From the NCBI RefSeq assembly GCF_016213215.1, contig NZ_JACRAW010000098.1, positions 1 to 64,000 of the forward strand: a stretch of 64,000 nt of DNA. Direction: 5' to 3'. Made by a program: the position numbers and the translations under genes. The DNA comes from Bradyrhizobium sp. (GTDB lineage Bacteria > Pseudomonadota > Alphaproteobacteria > Rhizobiales > Xanthobacteraceae). Below the pieces are notes generated by a model, which saw only the letters and a program-made list of their open reading frames with translations, was not told the DNA's origin and ran no database searches. Below, piece by piece: positions 1-11,358 of the stretch; the stretch's first letter is position 1; each line of letters starts with the position of its first letter.

Positions 1-1379
1 AACACGCCGGCGTCGCCGATGCAGTAGAAACCTTCCTCGTCGAACGCAGCCTCGGTGAGATCGGGCCGGCCGAAATAGCCGGGCGTGACGTTGACGCCGC
101 GCAGGCGCAGTTCGTATTTCGATCCGCACGGCACCATCTTCAGCTCGACACCGGGGAATGGCAGGCCGATCAGGCCGACGCGCTCGGTGTCCCAATAGGT
201 GCCCGTCGAGGTCGGCGCGGTCTCGGTCGAGCCCCAGCCGGTGTAGAACACGATGCGCTGCCCGGTGGCGCGTACGGCCAGCGCCTGCATGCGCTCATAG
301 AGATCGTCGGGCAGGCGCGCGCCGCCATAGGCCATCAGGCCGAGATTCTTGAAGAAGCTGCGGCACAGCGCATCGTCCTTCTCCATGGCCGCGGCGAGCG
401 CCGCATAGCCGGCCGGCACGTTCGCGTAATAGGTCGGCGAAACCTCGCGCAGGTTGCGGATCGTCTCCTCGAACTGGCCCGGCATCGGCCGGCCGTCATC
501 GATATAGAGCGTGCCGCCCTCGATCAGCACCGGATTGAACAGCGCGTTGCCGCCCATGGTGTGATTCCACGGCATCCAGTCGAGGTAGGTCGCAACCGGT
601 CCGTTGGGATCGCGCGGCCGAACCTGCATCATCATCGCCGCGTTGGCGCACATCATGCGCTGAGTGTTGATGACGGCCTTGGGCATGCCGGTCGAGCCCG
701 AGGTGAACAGCAGCTTGCCGACAGTGTCCGGCGTGATCCTGGCATTCGACGCCTCAACACTCGCCGTGACCGGCGTTGCCGCGAGTTCGGCAAAGCTGAC
801 ACTCTTGATGCCGTCGCACGGGCGCGCGACGTGGATCACGGTGACGCCTTGAAGGTCGAGGGCCTTGAGCGCCTTCTCGAAGGTCGGCCCGTCCTGCACC
901 ATCACCACCGCCGGCCTGACCAGCTCGAACAGGTACTTCAGCTTGGCGTGGTCGTGACTCATCAAGGAATAGGCGGGGGATACCGGCGCGGCCGGCAGGC
1001 GCGCCTGCATCGCCGCCTGCGTCAACAGCGCGTGCTCGATCGAGTTGCCGGACAGGATCGTGACCGGACGTCCTTCGTCGAGGCCGAGATTGAGCAGCCC
1101 CTGCGTCAGCCCGTCCACGATGTGCTTGGCTTCGCCGTAGGACAGCAGTCGCCACTGCCGCTCGGGTCCGGTGCGCTGCGCCAGCCAGGTGCGCTCCGGC
1201 GCTTGTTTGGCCCATTTGGCGAGCGACGCCGGGATGTGCGTCTCGTAGGTTTGAAGCGGTATGCGCGACTTCAGGATGATCGTGCCATCCTCGCGCCGCT
1301 CGACCGCAATGTCGCGTTTCAACCAATCGATCTTCTTGAAAGCCGGCTTGGTGAGTACCGCCGCCGCACTGCCGTCCAT
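1..1379 (-). CDS. Feruloyl-CoA synthase-like AMP-binding acyl-CoA ligase (3' end outside window)
   Basis: Manual reverse translation from ATG at 1379: MDGSAAAVLTKPAFKKIDWLKRDIAVERREDGTIILKS...LLFTSGSTGMPKAVINTQRMM...WMPWNHTMGGN; AMP-binding P-loop and feruloyl-CoA synthetase-like motifs. Not correctly framed in the ORF track because it runs off the window. Confidence 0.8.
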   Translation of the reverse strand, partial: MDGSAAAVLTKPAFKKIDWLKRDIAVERREDGTIILKSRIPLQTYETHIPASLAKWAKQAPERTWLAQRTGPERQWRLLSYGEAKHIVDGLTQGLLNLGLDEGRPVTILSGNSIEHALLTQAAMQARLPAAPVSPAYSLMSHDHAKLKYLFELVRPAVVMVQDGPTFEKALKALDLQGVTVIHVARPCDGIKSVSFAELAATPVTASVEASNARITPDTVGKLLFTSGSTGMPKAVINTQRMMCANAAMMMQVRPRDPNGPVATYLDWMPWNHTMGGNALFNPVLIEGGTLYIDDGRPMPGQFEETIRNLREVSPTYYANVPAGYAALAAAMEKDDALCRSFFKNLGLMAYGGARLPDDLYERMQALAVRATGQRIVFYTGWGSTETAPTSTGTYWDTERVGLIGLPFPGVELKMVPCGSKYELRLRGVNVTPGYFGRPDLTEAAFDEEGFYCIGDAGV

Positions 1380-1420
1380 TTTTGCGTCTCCCGGAATTTG
1401 TCCTTGGCGGATCTTTGTCG

Positions 1421-2227
1421 TTAGCGCCTGATATAGACAGGCTTTCGTTTCTCAAGAAAGGCCCTGATGCCTTCGTTGAAATCTTCCGACCGGCTGCACA
1501 GCACCTGGTTACGGTCCTCCATGGCGATGGCAGCTTCGAGCGAAGGCGCATCGACGCTCATGTTGAGACATTCCTTCGATAGCCTAAGGCCGATTGGTGA
1601 CGCCGTCATCATCGCTTCGACATAAGGCTCGGCAGCAAGCTCGAGCTTGTCCTCGTCGACCACTTCCGAGACGAGGCCGACGGCAAGCGCGCGCTCGGCG
1701 CCGATGAAGCGGCCGGTCAGGATCAGTTCGGAGGCGACCGAAACGCCGACCAGACGGGGCAGGAAATAGCTGGTGCCGATATCGCAGCCGCCGAGGCCGA
1801 GCTTGATGAAAGCGCAATTCATTCGCGCCGATCTGGTGACAATCCGAATGTCGGAGGCCAGTGCCAGCGCAAAGCCGCCGCCGGCCGCCGCTCCCTGCAC
1901 CAGGGCGATGACCGGCTGCGGGCAACGTCGCATCAGCATCACGATGTCGGCAATGCGGCGCTGCGAGTCCAAAGACTCTGTGACGCCGGGCGGCTCCTGC
2001 TGGCCGGCGCGGCGGGCCATCGCATGCTTGAGATCGAGGCCGGCGCAGAAATTCTTGCCGGCGCCTTTCAGCACGACGACGCGCGTGGTGCGGTTGCGTT
2101 GCAGGCCGTGGAAATAATCGTTAAGCGCATCGATCAGAGCTGGATCGAGCGCATTGAGATTCTCCGGACGATTGAGCGTCACCCGGTCAACGCCGTCGTC
2201 ATGCTCGATCACGAGCGGTTGGGTCAT
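1421..2227 (-). CDS. Enoyl-CoA hydratase/isomerase family protein
   Basis: MTQPLVIEHDDGVDRVTLNRPENLNALD...GAGKNFCAGLDLKHA...GAAAGGGFALALASDIRI; crotonase signature. Confidence 0.9.
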   Translation of the reverse strand: MTQPLVIEHDDGVDRVTLNRPENLNALDPALIDALNDYFHGLQRNRTTRVVVLKGAGKNFCAGLDLKHAMARRAGQQEPPGVTESLDSQRRIADIVMLMRRCPQPVIALVQGAAAGGGFALALASDIRIVTRSARMNCAFIKLGLGGCDIGTSYFLPRLVGVSVASELILTGRFIGAERALAVGLVSEVVDEDKLELAAEPYVEAMMTASPIGLRLSKECLNMSVDAPSLEAAIAMEDRNQVLCSRSEDFNEGIRAFLEKRKPVYIRR

Positions 2228-2263
2228 GTTTCCTCCCTCCGGCATTCCGGAGCCGGTTATTGT

Positions 2264-2415
2264 GCCCTCTCCCCTTGTGGGAGAGGGCATGATCGCTGCG
2301 AGCCCAACATTCGGTTGGATGAGGGGTTGCCATCGGAGAGAACCCCTCATCCGGCGCGCTCAGGCGCGCAATGGCGCGCCCAAGCGCTCCACCTTCTCCC
2401 ACAACGGGAGAAGGG
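2264..2415. repeat. Intergenic palindromic repeat, CTCTCCCCTTGTGGGAGAG family (copy 1)
   Basis: Inverted arms GCCCTCTCCCCTTGTGGGAGAGGGC and CTTCTCCCACAACGGGAGAAGGG flanking a GGATGAGGGGTT...AACCCCTCATCC stem; related copy at 32855-33020. Confidence 0.75.
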
Positions 2416-2429
2416 AAGAAGAGCATGCG

Positions 2430-3188
2430 TTACCGCGGCGCCATGCGGATCGCGCCGTCGAGGCGGATGGTCTCGCCGTTGAGCATCGGGTTCTCGACGA
2501 GATGGACCGCGAGCGCGCCGTACTCGGAGGCATCACCGAGCCGCGCCGGATGCGGCACCTGGGCGCCCAGGCTCTTGCGGGCTTCCTCGGACAGACCCAT
2601 CAGCAGCGGCGTGAAGAACAGGCCGGGCGCGATGGTGTTGACGCGGATCTTGTGCTGGGCGAGATCGCGCGCCGCCGGCAGGGTGAGGCCGACCACGCCG
2701 CCCTTCGAGGCCGAATAGGCGATCTGGCCGATCTGGCCTTCGAAAGCCGCGACGGAAGCGGTGTTGACGATGACGCCGCGCTCTTCGCCGATCGGCTCCG
2801 CGGTCACCAGGCGCTCGGCGAACAGCCGCAGGCAGTTGAAGGTGCCGATCAGGTTGACGTTGATGATGCGGGCGAACTTCGCCAGCGGATAGACGCCGTC
2901 CTTGCCGACGATGCGCTGCGAACCGCCGATGCCGGCGCAGTTCATCAGCACACGTGCAATGCCGTGGGCGGCTTCCGCCTTGGCGAGCGCCGCCTTGACC
3001 TGTTCCTCGTCGGTCACGTCGGCATGCAGGGCAACGCCCTTCACTTCGGCGGCGACCTTCTCGGCATTTTCCTTGCTCTGGTCGAGCACGCCGATCCTGG
3101 CGCCCTTGGCGGCCATGGCACGCGCGGTCGCGGCACCAAGGCCCGAACCACCGCCGGTGATGACAACAGCTACGTCTTTCAACTGCAT
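2430..3188 (-). CDS. SDR family 3-hydroxyacyl-CoA dehydrogenase-like protein
   Basis: [36 protein letters not shown]...[23 protein letters not shown] Rossmann and YxxxK motifs. Confidence 0.9.
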   Translation of the reverse strand: MQLKDVAVVITGGGSGLGAATARAMAAKGARIGVLDQSKENAEKVAAEVKGVALHADVTDEEQVKAALAKAEAAHGIARVLMNCAGIGGSQRIVGKDGVYPLAKFARIINVNLIGTFNCLRLFAERLVTAEPIGEERGVIVNTASVAAFEGQIGQIAYSASKGGVVGLTLPAARDLAQHKIRVNTIAPGLFFTPLLMGLSEEARKSLGAQVPHPARLGDASEYGALAVHLVENPMLNGETIRLDGAIRMAPR

Positions 3189-3254
3189 CGCAAGAACCTT
3201 TCCTTACCTTCCTTGGCGTTTCTTCTCTGGACTTGAGAACTCAATGAGAGCGGA

Positions 3255-3923
3255 TCATCCGGCGGCGGCTCCGTCACGTTCTGTCAGGATGCCGCCGCAG
3301 ATCAGCGTTTCCATGTGCCGGACGTATTGCCTGCAGACTTCGTCGGTAACCGGGCCGACGCCGGTGGCGCGCGACATCGCATGCCTTCCGAAGAACAGGT
3401 GATCGCAGGCACCGATCAGGCTCGTATAGAACAGGACCGGATCGGTGTTGCGGAACTCGCCGGCCTCGACGCCCTCGGCCAGCAGGCGGCGATGGAAGTC
3501 GAGCAACGGCGCCACGAAGAACTTCGAAACCTCGTTGGCGGATTCGGCAGTCGACTCGTGCAGAAGGTAATGGATCAGCCGGTTCATGTAGGGGAACCGG
3601 TAATAGGCGCGAATGATGCCGCCGATATGAAGCTTCAGCTTCGCCGTCGGATTGATCGGCTGGGTCAGGAGATATTCGAGGTTGGTGACCTCGGTCGCGG
3701 CGTCGCGCGCGAGCAGCGCCAGCAACAGGCCGTCCTTGTTGCCGAAGTGATATTTCACCAGCGCGGCGTTGACGCCGGACTTCTGGGCGATGTCGCTCAG
3801 AGAGATCTCGATCGAGGAACGCTCGATCATCAACTCGCTGGCGGCGACCAGCAATTTCTCGGCAGTGGTGTTCTTGCCGTTGGCAACTCTGTTCGGTACG
3901 CCGGTATTCAACTGCGAGCCCAT
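3255..3923 (-). CDS. TetR/AcrR family transcriptional regulator
   Basis: N-terminal HTH KNTTAEKLLVAASELMIERSSIEISLSDIAQKSGVNAALVKYHFGNKDGLLLALL; divergent from thiolase. Confidence 0.88.
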   Translation of the reverse strand: MGSQLNTGVPNRVANGKNTTAEKLLVAASELMIERSSIEISLSDIAQKSGVNAALVKYHFGNKDGLLLALLARDAATEVTNLEYLLTQPINPTAKLKLHIGGIIRAYYRFPYMNRLIHYLLHESTAESANEVSKFFVAPLLDFHRRLLAEGVEAGEFRNTDPVLFYTSLIGACDHLFFGRHAMSRATGVGPVTDEVCRQYVRHMETLICGGILTERDGAAAG

Positions 3924-4064
3924 CCGCCTGTCGGAAGCGCTGCAGATAACCCGATGCAGCGCCTTACCACAAGAGTTAATTGATCGATTGACTAAATGTC
4001 CAGCCACCCCTTTAATCCGCGCCCATCATTGAGCGCCATCGAGAACAATCAGGGAGATACCGAA

Positions 4065-5237
<1,173 letters not shown>

Positions 5238-5339
5238 AACGCGCGAATAGCGAATGGCGAGCAGGGAGTGGTGATAGGGCGCGGCAATCCTCCCTAATTC
5301 GCCATCCCCTGCTCGCCATTCGCATGTTTAGGAGATGCC

Positions 5340-6884
5340 ATGACCCACCCTTCCGTCCACGCCCGCACGCATCCCGACAAGATCGCCTATCAGATGGCCT
5401 CTACCGGCAAGGCCATCACCTACCGCGAGCTCGACGAACTCTCCAACCAGGGGGCGCACCTGTTTCGTTCGCTCGGTCTTAAGACCGGCGACCACATCGC
5501 CTTACTGATCGAGAACCGGCTCGCGTTCATGGAGATCTGCTGGGCGGCCCAGCGCAGCGGCCTCTATTACACTGCCATCAGCCGCTACCTGAAACAGGAC
5601 GAGATCGACTACATCGTCAAGGATTGCGGCGCCAAGGTGGTGATCACCTCGCCGAAATGCGCCGAGCAGATCGAGGGGCTGATCAAGGGCGAGGCGGGCG
5701 AGCCGCTGTTCTACATACTCGACGAACCGCTGCCGGGTTTCCGCTCCTGGGACAAGGAAGCGAGTGCGCAGCCGACGACGCCGATTGCCGACGAAGTGGC
5801 CGGATACGACATGCTGTATTCGTCGGGCACGACCGGCCGGCCGAAGGGCATCAAGCGCGAGCACGAGCACAAGCCGATCGATGAGCCGAACCAGTTCCTG
5901 AAGATCCTCTGCGCCGACATGTGCGGCATGGGCGAGAACAGCATCTATCTGTCGCCGGCGCCGCTCTATCATGCCGCGCCGCTGCGCTTCAACATGATGG
6001 CGATCATCCTTGGCGGCACCTCCATCATCATGGAATCGTTCGACGCCGAGGATTTCTTGAAGCTGGTCGAGAAATACAAGGTGACCCAGTCGCAGCTGGT
6101 GCCGACCATGTTCGTGCGCATGCTGAAATTGCCGGAGGAGGTGCGCAAGCACTATGACGTCTCATCGCTCAAGGGCGCGATCCACGCCGCGGCGCCCTGT
6201 CCGGTCGATGTCAAGGCGAAGATGATCGAATGGTGGGGACCGATCCTGATCGAGTACTACGCCGGTTCGGAAGGCAATGGCGTCACCGTCTGCACTTCGC
6301 AGCAATGGCTCGAGCATCGCGGCAGCGTCGGCCGCGCGGTGGTCGGCAAGATCAAGATCCTGGACGAGAACGATCAGGAGCTGCCGGCGGGCGAGATCGG
6401 CACCGTCTATTTCGCCGATGCGCCGGTGTTCTCCTATCACAACGATCCCGAGAAGACGCAACGCGCCTACAACTCGAAAGGCTGGTCGACGCTCGGCGAC
6501 GTCGGCTATCTCGATCACGACGGCTTTCTCTATCTCACCGACCGCAAGTCCTACATGATCATTTCCGGCGGGGTGAACATCTATCCGCAGGAGACCGAGG
6601 ACGTGCTGATCACTCATCCCAGGGTGGCCGACGTCGCCGTCTTCGGCGTGCCCAACGCGGACATGGGCGAAGAGGTCAAGGCGGTGGTGCAGCCGCACGA
6701 CATGAAAGAGGCCGGCAGTGAGCTCGAGGCCGAATTGATCGCCTTCTGCAAGGAACGCCTGTCGGCGATCAAATGCCCGCGCTCGATCGACTTCGCGGCC
6801 GAACTGCCGCGCACGCCCACCGGCAAGCTGGTCAAGCGCCATTTGCGCGACCGCTACTGGCCAAAGACGGCGGTGAAGATCTAG
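5340..6884 (+). CDS. Acyl-CoA synthetase (AMP-dependent ligase)
   Basis: MTHPSVHARTHPDKIAYQMASTGKAITYRELDELSNQGAHLFRSLGL...YSSGTTGRPKGIKREHEH...YWPKTAVKI. Confidence 0.92.
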   Translation: MTHPSVHARTHPDKIAYQMASTGKAITYRELDELSNQGAHLFRSLGLKTGDHIALLIENRLAFMEICWAAQRSGLYYTAISRYLKQDEIDYIVKDCGAKVVITSPKCAEQIEGLIKGEAGEPLFYILDEPLPGFRSWDKEASAQPTTPIADEVAGYDMLYSSGTTGRPKGIKREHEHKPIDEPNQFLKILCADMCGMGENSIYLSPAPLYHAAPLRFNMMAIILGGTSIIMESFDAEDFLKLVEKYKVTQSQLVPTMFVRMLKLPEEVRKHYDVSSLKGAIHAAAPCPVDVKAKMIEWWGPILIEYYAGSEGNGVTVCTSQQWLEHRGSVGRAVVGKIKILDENDQELPAGEIGTVYFADAPVFSYHNDPEKTQRAYNSKGWSTLGDVGYLDHDGFLYLTDRKSYMIISGGVNIYPQETEDVLITHPRVADVAVFGVPNADMGEEVKAVVQPHDMKEAGSELEAELIAFCKERLSAIKCPRSIDFAAELPRTPTGKLVKRHLRDRYWPKTAVKI

Positions 6885-7018
6885 CGCACTCCCTCATCCT
6901 GGGGGTGCGCTCTTGCGCGCGTCTTGAAGGATGAGGTTATCTTGGCCTCATGGCAATGCGCAGCGTCGTCCGGAGGACGGCGCTTGCGCGCCTCCCATCA
7001 TGAGGACGGAGTGCGCCC

Positions 7019-8188
7019 ATGACCACTACGACTTATCTCCCCGATATCTCCCTGCCCGCCGGCATTCGCTCGCGTTACGTCGAGGACATCAACGGCCTCT
7101 TCATGCATGTGTTGGAAGCCGGCTTCGAGACGCGCGGCCGGCCGTGCCTGCTCCTGTTGCACGGTTTTCCGGAACTCGCCTTCAGCTGGCGCAAGGTGAT
7201 GCCGGCGCTCGCGCAGGCGGGCTATCACGTGATCGCGCCGGATCAGCGCGGTTATGGCCGCACCACCGGCTGGAGTGCCGATTACGACGGCGATCTCGCA
7301 CCGTTCCGCTTTCTCAATCTCGTGCGCGACGCGCTCGGCCTCGTCTCGGCGTTTGGCTATCGCGCGGTCGATGCCGTGATCGGGCACGATTTCGGCAGCC
7401 CGGTCGCGGCGTGGTGCGCTCTGGTGCGGCCCGACGTATTCCGATCGGTGGTGATGATGAGCGCGCCGTTCGGCGGGCCGCCGCCGCTGCCGTTCGACAC
7501 CGCAGACAGTCCGAAGACGCCTCGCCCGGAAGATCCGGTGCACCGCGAACTCGCCGCGTTACCTCGGCCACGCAAGCACTATCAATGGTACTACTCGACG
7601 CGCGCGGCGAACGCGGACATGGTCGGCGCGCCGCAGGGCATCCACGGTTTCCTGCGCGCGTACTATCATCACAAGAGCGCGGACTGGAAGGAGAACAGGC
7701 CTTATCCGCTGCAATCGTGGTCAGCGGGCGAACTGGCCAAGCTGCCGACCTATTATGTGATGGACTTCGCCAGGACCATGCCGGACACGGTGGCGGAGGA
7801 AATGCCCTCGCCTGCCGAGGTCGCAGCGAACCGGTGGCTGCCCGAAAGCGAGCTTGCCTTCTACAGTACCGAATATGCGCGCACCGGATTCCAGGGCGGG
7901 CTGCAATGGTATCGCTGCGGCACCTCAGGCGCCTTCGACAGCGAGCTGCAGCTGTTTGCCGGTCGCACCATCGACATTCCATCCTGCTTCATCTCGGGCA
8001 GGCAGGACTGGGGCACGTATCAGCGTCCCGGCGTGTTCGAGACGATGCAGACGAGCGTCTGCACCAACATGCTGTCCTGTCACCTTGTCGAGGGTGCAGG
8101 ACATTGGGTTCAGCAGGAACAGCCCGGCGAGGTCGGCCGCTTGCTGCTTGATTTTCTGCGACAGGCCCAAGGCGGCCGCAGCAAGTAG
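7019..8188 (+). CDS. Alpha/beta hydrolase, epoxide hydrolase-like
   Basis: LLLLHGFPELAFSWRKVMPALAQAGYHVIAPDQRGYGRT...VIGHDFGSPVAAW; alpha/beta hydrolase oxyanion and nucleophile elbow motifs. Confidence 0.88.
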   Translation: MTTTTYLPDISLPAGIRSRYVEDINGLFMHVLEAGFETRGRPCLLLLHGFPELAFSWRKVMPALAQAGYHVIAPDQRGYGRTTGWSADYDGDLAPFRFLNLVRDALGLVSAFGYRAVDAVIGHDFGSPVAAWCALVRPDVFRSVVMMSAPFGGPPPLPFDTADSPKTPRPEDPVHRELAALPRPRKHYQWYYSTRAANADMVGAPQGIHGFLRAYYHHKSADWKENRPYPLQSWSAGELAKLPTYYVMDFARTMPDTVAEEMPSPAEVAANRWLPESELAFYSTEYARTGFQGGLQWYRCGTSGAFDSELQLFAGRTIDIPSCFISGRQDWGTYQRPGVFETMQTSVCTNMLSCHLVEGAGHWVQQEQPGEVGRLLLDFLRQAQGGRSK

Positions 8189-8550
8189 CCTCCTCGAATC
8201 GACATCGCCGGCAGCAGGGCCGAGCCCAACGGGAACCGACCCAATCGCCTAGTCGAGTTCGCTTTCATGGGGGCAAAGCAGCTCGATTGCCTTCCGAGGA
8301 CACACTCGGCAGCAGACCTGCTCATGCGAGCCGTCCGCACGAAGGTTGTCGCTTCCCGCTTATCTCTGAATTTCGAGCCTGCACCGCCTCGGATGCAAGC
8401 CGACGCTCGTTAACCCGTATTTGACCCCATCAGCGCTTCCGCACGCAGCAGAGACTCGAACCTTGCCATGCGGTAGGTTCCGATTCACGATTCGGCCGTC
8501 GGCATGACCTTGCGGCCGTGAATTTGACCACATCCAATTCCGCCAATATC

Positions 8551-8569
8551 ATTTAGAACAGTTCTAAAT
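8551..8569. promoter_or_regulatory. Irr-type iron-control box (perfect 9-1-9 palindrome ATTTAGAACaGTTCTAAAT)
   Basis: Read directly in sequence; 17 bp upstream of the ferritin/VIT start codon. Confidence 0.75.
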
Positions 8570-8585
8570 TTTCCCGGACGCCTCG

Positions 8586-9557
8586 ATGAAGAACTTTTCC
8601 GAACTGACCGAGCGTGAAGTGCTCGCGGTGGCCATCGCTGCCGAGGAGCAGGACAGCCGCATCTACGCGACGTTCGCTGAGGATCTGAAAGAGCGTTATC
8701 CGGACTCGGCAAAACTGTTCGAGCAGATGGCCGAGGAGGAACGCGGTCATCGCCACATGCTGCTCAAGCTGTACGAAGAGCGCTTCGGACCGAACCTGCC
8801 GCCGATCCGACGCGAAGACGTCAAGGGCTTTCTGCGCCGGCGCCCAATCTGGCTCACCAAGAACCTGTCGCTCGACACCATCCGCAAGGAAGTCTCGACC
8901 ATGGAGTTCGAGGCCGAGCGCTTTTACGTCAAGGCCGCCGAACAGACGCAGGACGTCGGTGTGCGCCGGCTGCTGGGCGATCTCGCCGAAGCGGAGAAGG
9001 GCCACGAGAAGAAGGCGGTCAAGTTGACCGGCGAGATTCTCAGTCCCGGCGTGCGGGAGGCTGAAGAACAGACGCGCCGCCGCATGTTCGTGCTGCAATA
9101 TGTCCAGCCGGGCCTCGCCGGTCTGATGGACGGCTCGGTTTCGACCCTGGCGCCGTTGTTTGCCGCGGCTTTTGCCACCCACCAGAATTTCCAGACCTTC
9201 CTCGTCGGTCTTGCCGCCTCGATCGGCGCCGGCATCAGCATGGGCTTTGCCGAAGCACTGTCGGACGACGGCTCGCTCACCGGGCGCGGTTCGCCGTGGT
9301 TGCGCGGCCTGACCTGCGGACTGATGACGACGCTGGGCGGGCTCGGCCATACCGCGCCCTATCTCGTGCCGGACTCGTGGGCCAACGCGTTCTGGATCGC
9401 GACCGCGATCGCGTGCGTCGTCGTCTTTTTCGAGCTGTGGGCCATCGCCTACATCCGCGCGCGCTACATGGATACGCCGTTCCTGCAGGCGGTTTTCCAG
9501 ATCGTGCTCGGCGGCGTCATCGTGCTCGGCGTCGGAATTCTGATCGGAGCGGCGTAG
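8586..9557 (+). CDS. mbfA: Ferritin-like/VIT1 fusion membrane protein (membrane-bound ferritin A-like iron exporter)
   Basis: N-terminal ferritin-like domain ([40 protein letters not shown]) plus C-terminal VIT1-like TM domain ([23 protein letters not shown]...[16 protein letters not shown]). Confidence 0.88.
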   Translation: MKNFSELTEREVLAVAIAAEEQDSRIYATFAEDLKERYPDSAKLFEQMAEEERGHRHMLLKLYEERFGPNLPPIRREDVKGFLRRRPIWLTKNLSLDTIRKEVSTMEFEAERFYVKAAEQTQDVGVRRLLGDLAEAEKGHEKKAVKLTGEILSPGVREAEEQTRRRMFVLQYVQPGLAGLMDGSVSTLAPLFAAAFATHQNFQTFLVGLAASIGAGISMGFAEALSDDGSLTGRGSPWLRGLTCGLMTTLGGLGHTAPYLVPDSWANAFWIATAIACVVVFFELWAIAYIRARYMDTPFLQAVFQIVLGGVIVLGVGILIGAA

Positions 9558-9741
9558 GCAGTTCAAGTTCCGGATGAGCCTGATCGGCACGGTGTGCGCA
9601 ATCTGCCACACAGGATTGTTTTTCGCGGTCGCGTGATGCAGCGGATCACGGATAGTGTCTCCTGACGGCAATTGCGGTCAAACTCGGCTTGCGGCCATCG
9701 GTTAGACTGAGCATCATCCGCAGGGAGATCAGGAGGATGCC

Positions 9742-11214
9742 TTGGCCAAGTCGCAATGGAGTTTTGAGAGCGCGATCGAGCTGTCGGCCGCGCTTGCCGC
9801 AAAGAAGGTTTCGTCGGTAGAACTCACCCGGGACGCTATCGACCGCATCGAGCGATACGACGGCAAGATCAATGCCGTTTGCGTGCGCGATTTTGATCGC
9901 GCGCTTGCCGCGGCGCGCGACGCCGACGATGCGCGTTCGCGCGGCGAGCGCAAGCGGCTGCTGGGCCTGCCGCTGACGGTGAAGGAATCCTTCAACGTCG
10001 CGGGCCTGCCCACGACGTGGGGCTACGTGCCCCAAAGGAATTTCCGCCCAGCGGAGGACGCTCTTGCCGTCACGCGCGTGAAGGACGCCGGCGCTGTTGT
10101 TGTCGGCAAGACCAACGTGCCGGTCGGCCTTGCCGACTGGCAGAGCTACAACGACATCTACGGCACGACCAATAATCCTTATCACCTCGGCCGCACGCCG
10201 GGCGGCTCGTCCGGCGGCTCGGGGGCGGCGCTCGCCGCCGGCTACGGTCCGCTGTCGCTCGGATCCGACATCGGCGGCTCGCTGCGCGTGCCGGCCTTCC
10301 ATTGCGGCGTCTACGCCCACAAGCCGACCTACGGCCTGTGCGCGCTGCGCGGCCACACGCCGCCGCCGCTTCCGTCCATTCCGATGGACCGCGACATGGC
10401 CGTGATCGGGCCGATGGCGCGATCGGCCGCCGATCTTTCGCTGTTGCTCGACGTCATCGCGGGTCCCGATCCGTTGGAAGCGGGCGTCGGCTACAGGCTC
10501 GTCTTGCCGGGAGCCCGCCATGAGTCATTGAAGGACTTCCGCATGCTGGTGGTCGACAGCCACCCACTGCTGCCGGCGAACGAGGAGATTCGCGGCGCGA
10601 TCGAGAAACTCGCGAACCAGTTGACCAAAGCCGGCGCGAGAATCGCGCGCGAGAGCCCGCTGTTTCCCGACTTCACCGGATCCTCGCGGCTCTACATGCG
10701 CATGCTGATGGCGTTTCTCGGCGCGTTCTTCTTGCCGGAGGTCCATGCCGGCGTGCAGGCCGAAGCGGCGAAGCTTTCGCCCGAGGACAGGAGTCTTCGC
10801 GCCGAACGCCTGCGCGGCATGACGATGAGCCACCGTGCCTGGGTGTTCGATGAGGGTGCGCGCGCAGGCCTGCGCGCGCAATGGCGGGAACTGTTCAAGA
10901 GTTTCGATGCCGTGATCTGCCCGATCATGCCGACACCGGCCTACCCGCACGATCATTCGGAGCCGCAGGAGCAGCGCCGCATCAATATCGACGGCACGGA
11001 TTATCCCTACACCGACCAGCTCGCCTGGCCCGGCATCGCAACCTTGCCCGGGCTGCCGGCCACGTCCATTCCGCTCGGGCTGTCGCGCGACGGCCTGCCC
11101 CTCGGCGTGCAGATCGTCGGCCCGTGGCTGGAGGATCGCACCCCGATAAAAGTGGCCGAACTGATCGAGCGCGAATTCGGCGGCTTCACGCCACCGCCGA
11201 TGTTTGACGATTAG
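9742..11214 (+). CDS. Amidase (amidase signature family), TTG start
   Basis: VGKTNVPVGLADWQSYNDIYGTTNNPYHLGRTPGGSSGGSGAALAAGYGPLSLGSDIGGSLRVPA; AGGAGG RBS at about 9731. Confidence 0.9.
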   Translation: MAKSQWSFESAIELSAALAAKKVSSVELTRDAIDRIERYDGKINAVCVRDFDRALAAARDADDARSRGERKRLLGLPLTVKESFNVAGLPTTWGYVPQRNFRPAEDALAVTRVKDAGAVVVGKTNVPVGLADWQSYNDIYGTTNNPYHLGRTPGGSSGGSGAALAAGYGPLSLGSDIGGSLRVPAFHCGVYAHKPTYGLCALRGHTPPPLPSIPMDRDMAVIGPMARSAADLSLLLDVIAGPDPLEAGVGYRLVLPGARHESLKDFRMLVVDSHPLLPANEEIRGAIEKLANQLTKAGARIARESPLFPDFTGSSRLYMRMLMAFLGAFFLPEVHAGVQAEAAKLSPEDRSLRAERLRGMTMSHRAWVFDEGARAGLRAQWRELFKSFDAVICPIMPTPAYPHDHSEPQEQRRINIDGTDYPYTDQLAWPGIATLPGLPATSIPLGLSRDGLPLGVQIVGPWLEDRTPIKVAELIEREFGGFTPPPMFDD

Positions 11215-11224
11215 CTTCTCCCGC

Positions 11225-11303
11225 GTCATTGCGAGGAGCGAAGCGACGAAGCAATCCAGTGTGTTGCCGCATTCTGGATTGCTTCGCTTCGCTCGCAATG
11301 ACG
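11225..11303. repeat. Family-A palindromic intergenic repeat (copy 1)
   Basis: GTCATTGCGAGGAGCGAAGCGACGAAGCAATCCAG...TTCTGGATTGCTTCGCTTCGCTCGCAATGAC; near-identical arms at five other loci. Confidence 0.85.
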
Positions 11304-11358
11304 GTGCTTAACGTCAAGATCCTGCGTTCGGCACTGCGCCACCTCGGAACGACATCTA

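Noticed and set aside
754-1551. ORF-track minus ORF 754..1551
   Set aside because: Wrong frame of the feruloyl-CoA synthase-like gene; the correct frame starts at 1379 and runs off the window
8440-8480. tRNA-like GGTTCGAGTCTC on the minus strand
   Set aside because: T-stem does not pair and no acceptor, D or anticodon arms are recognisable
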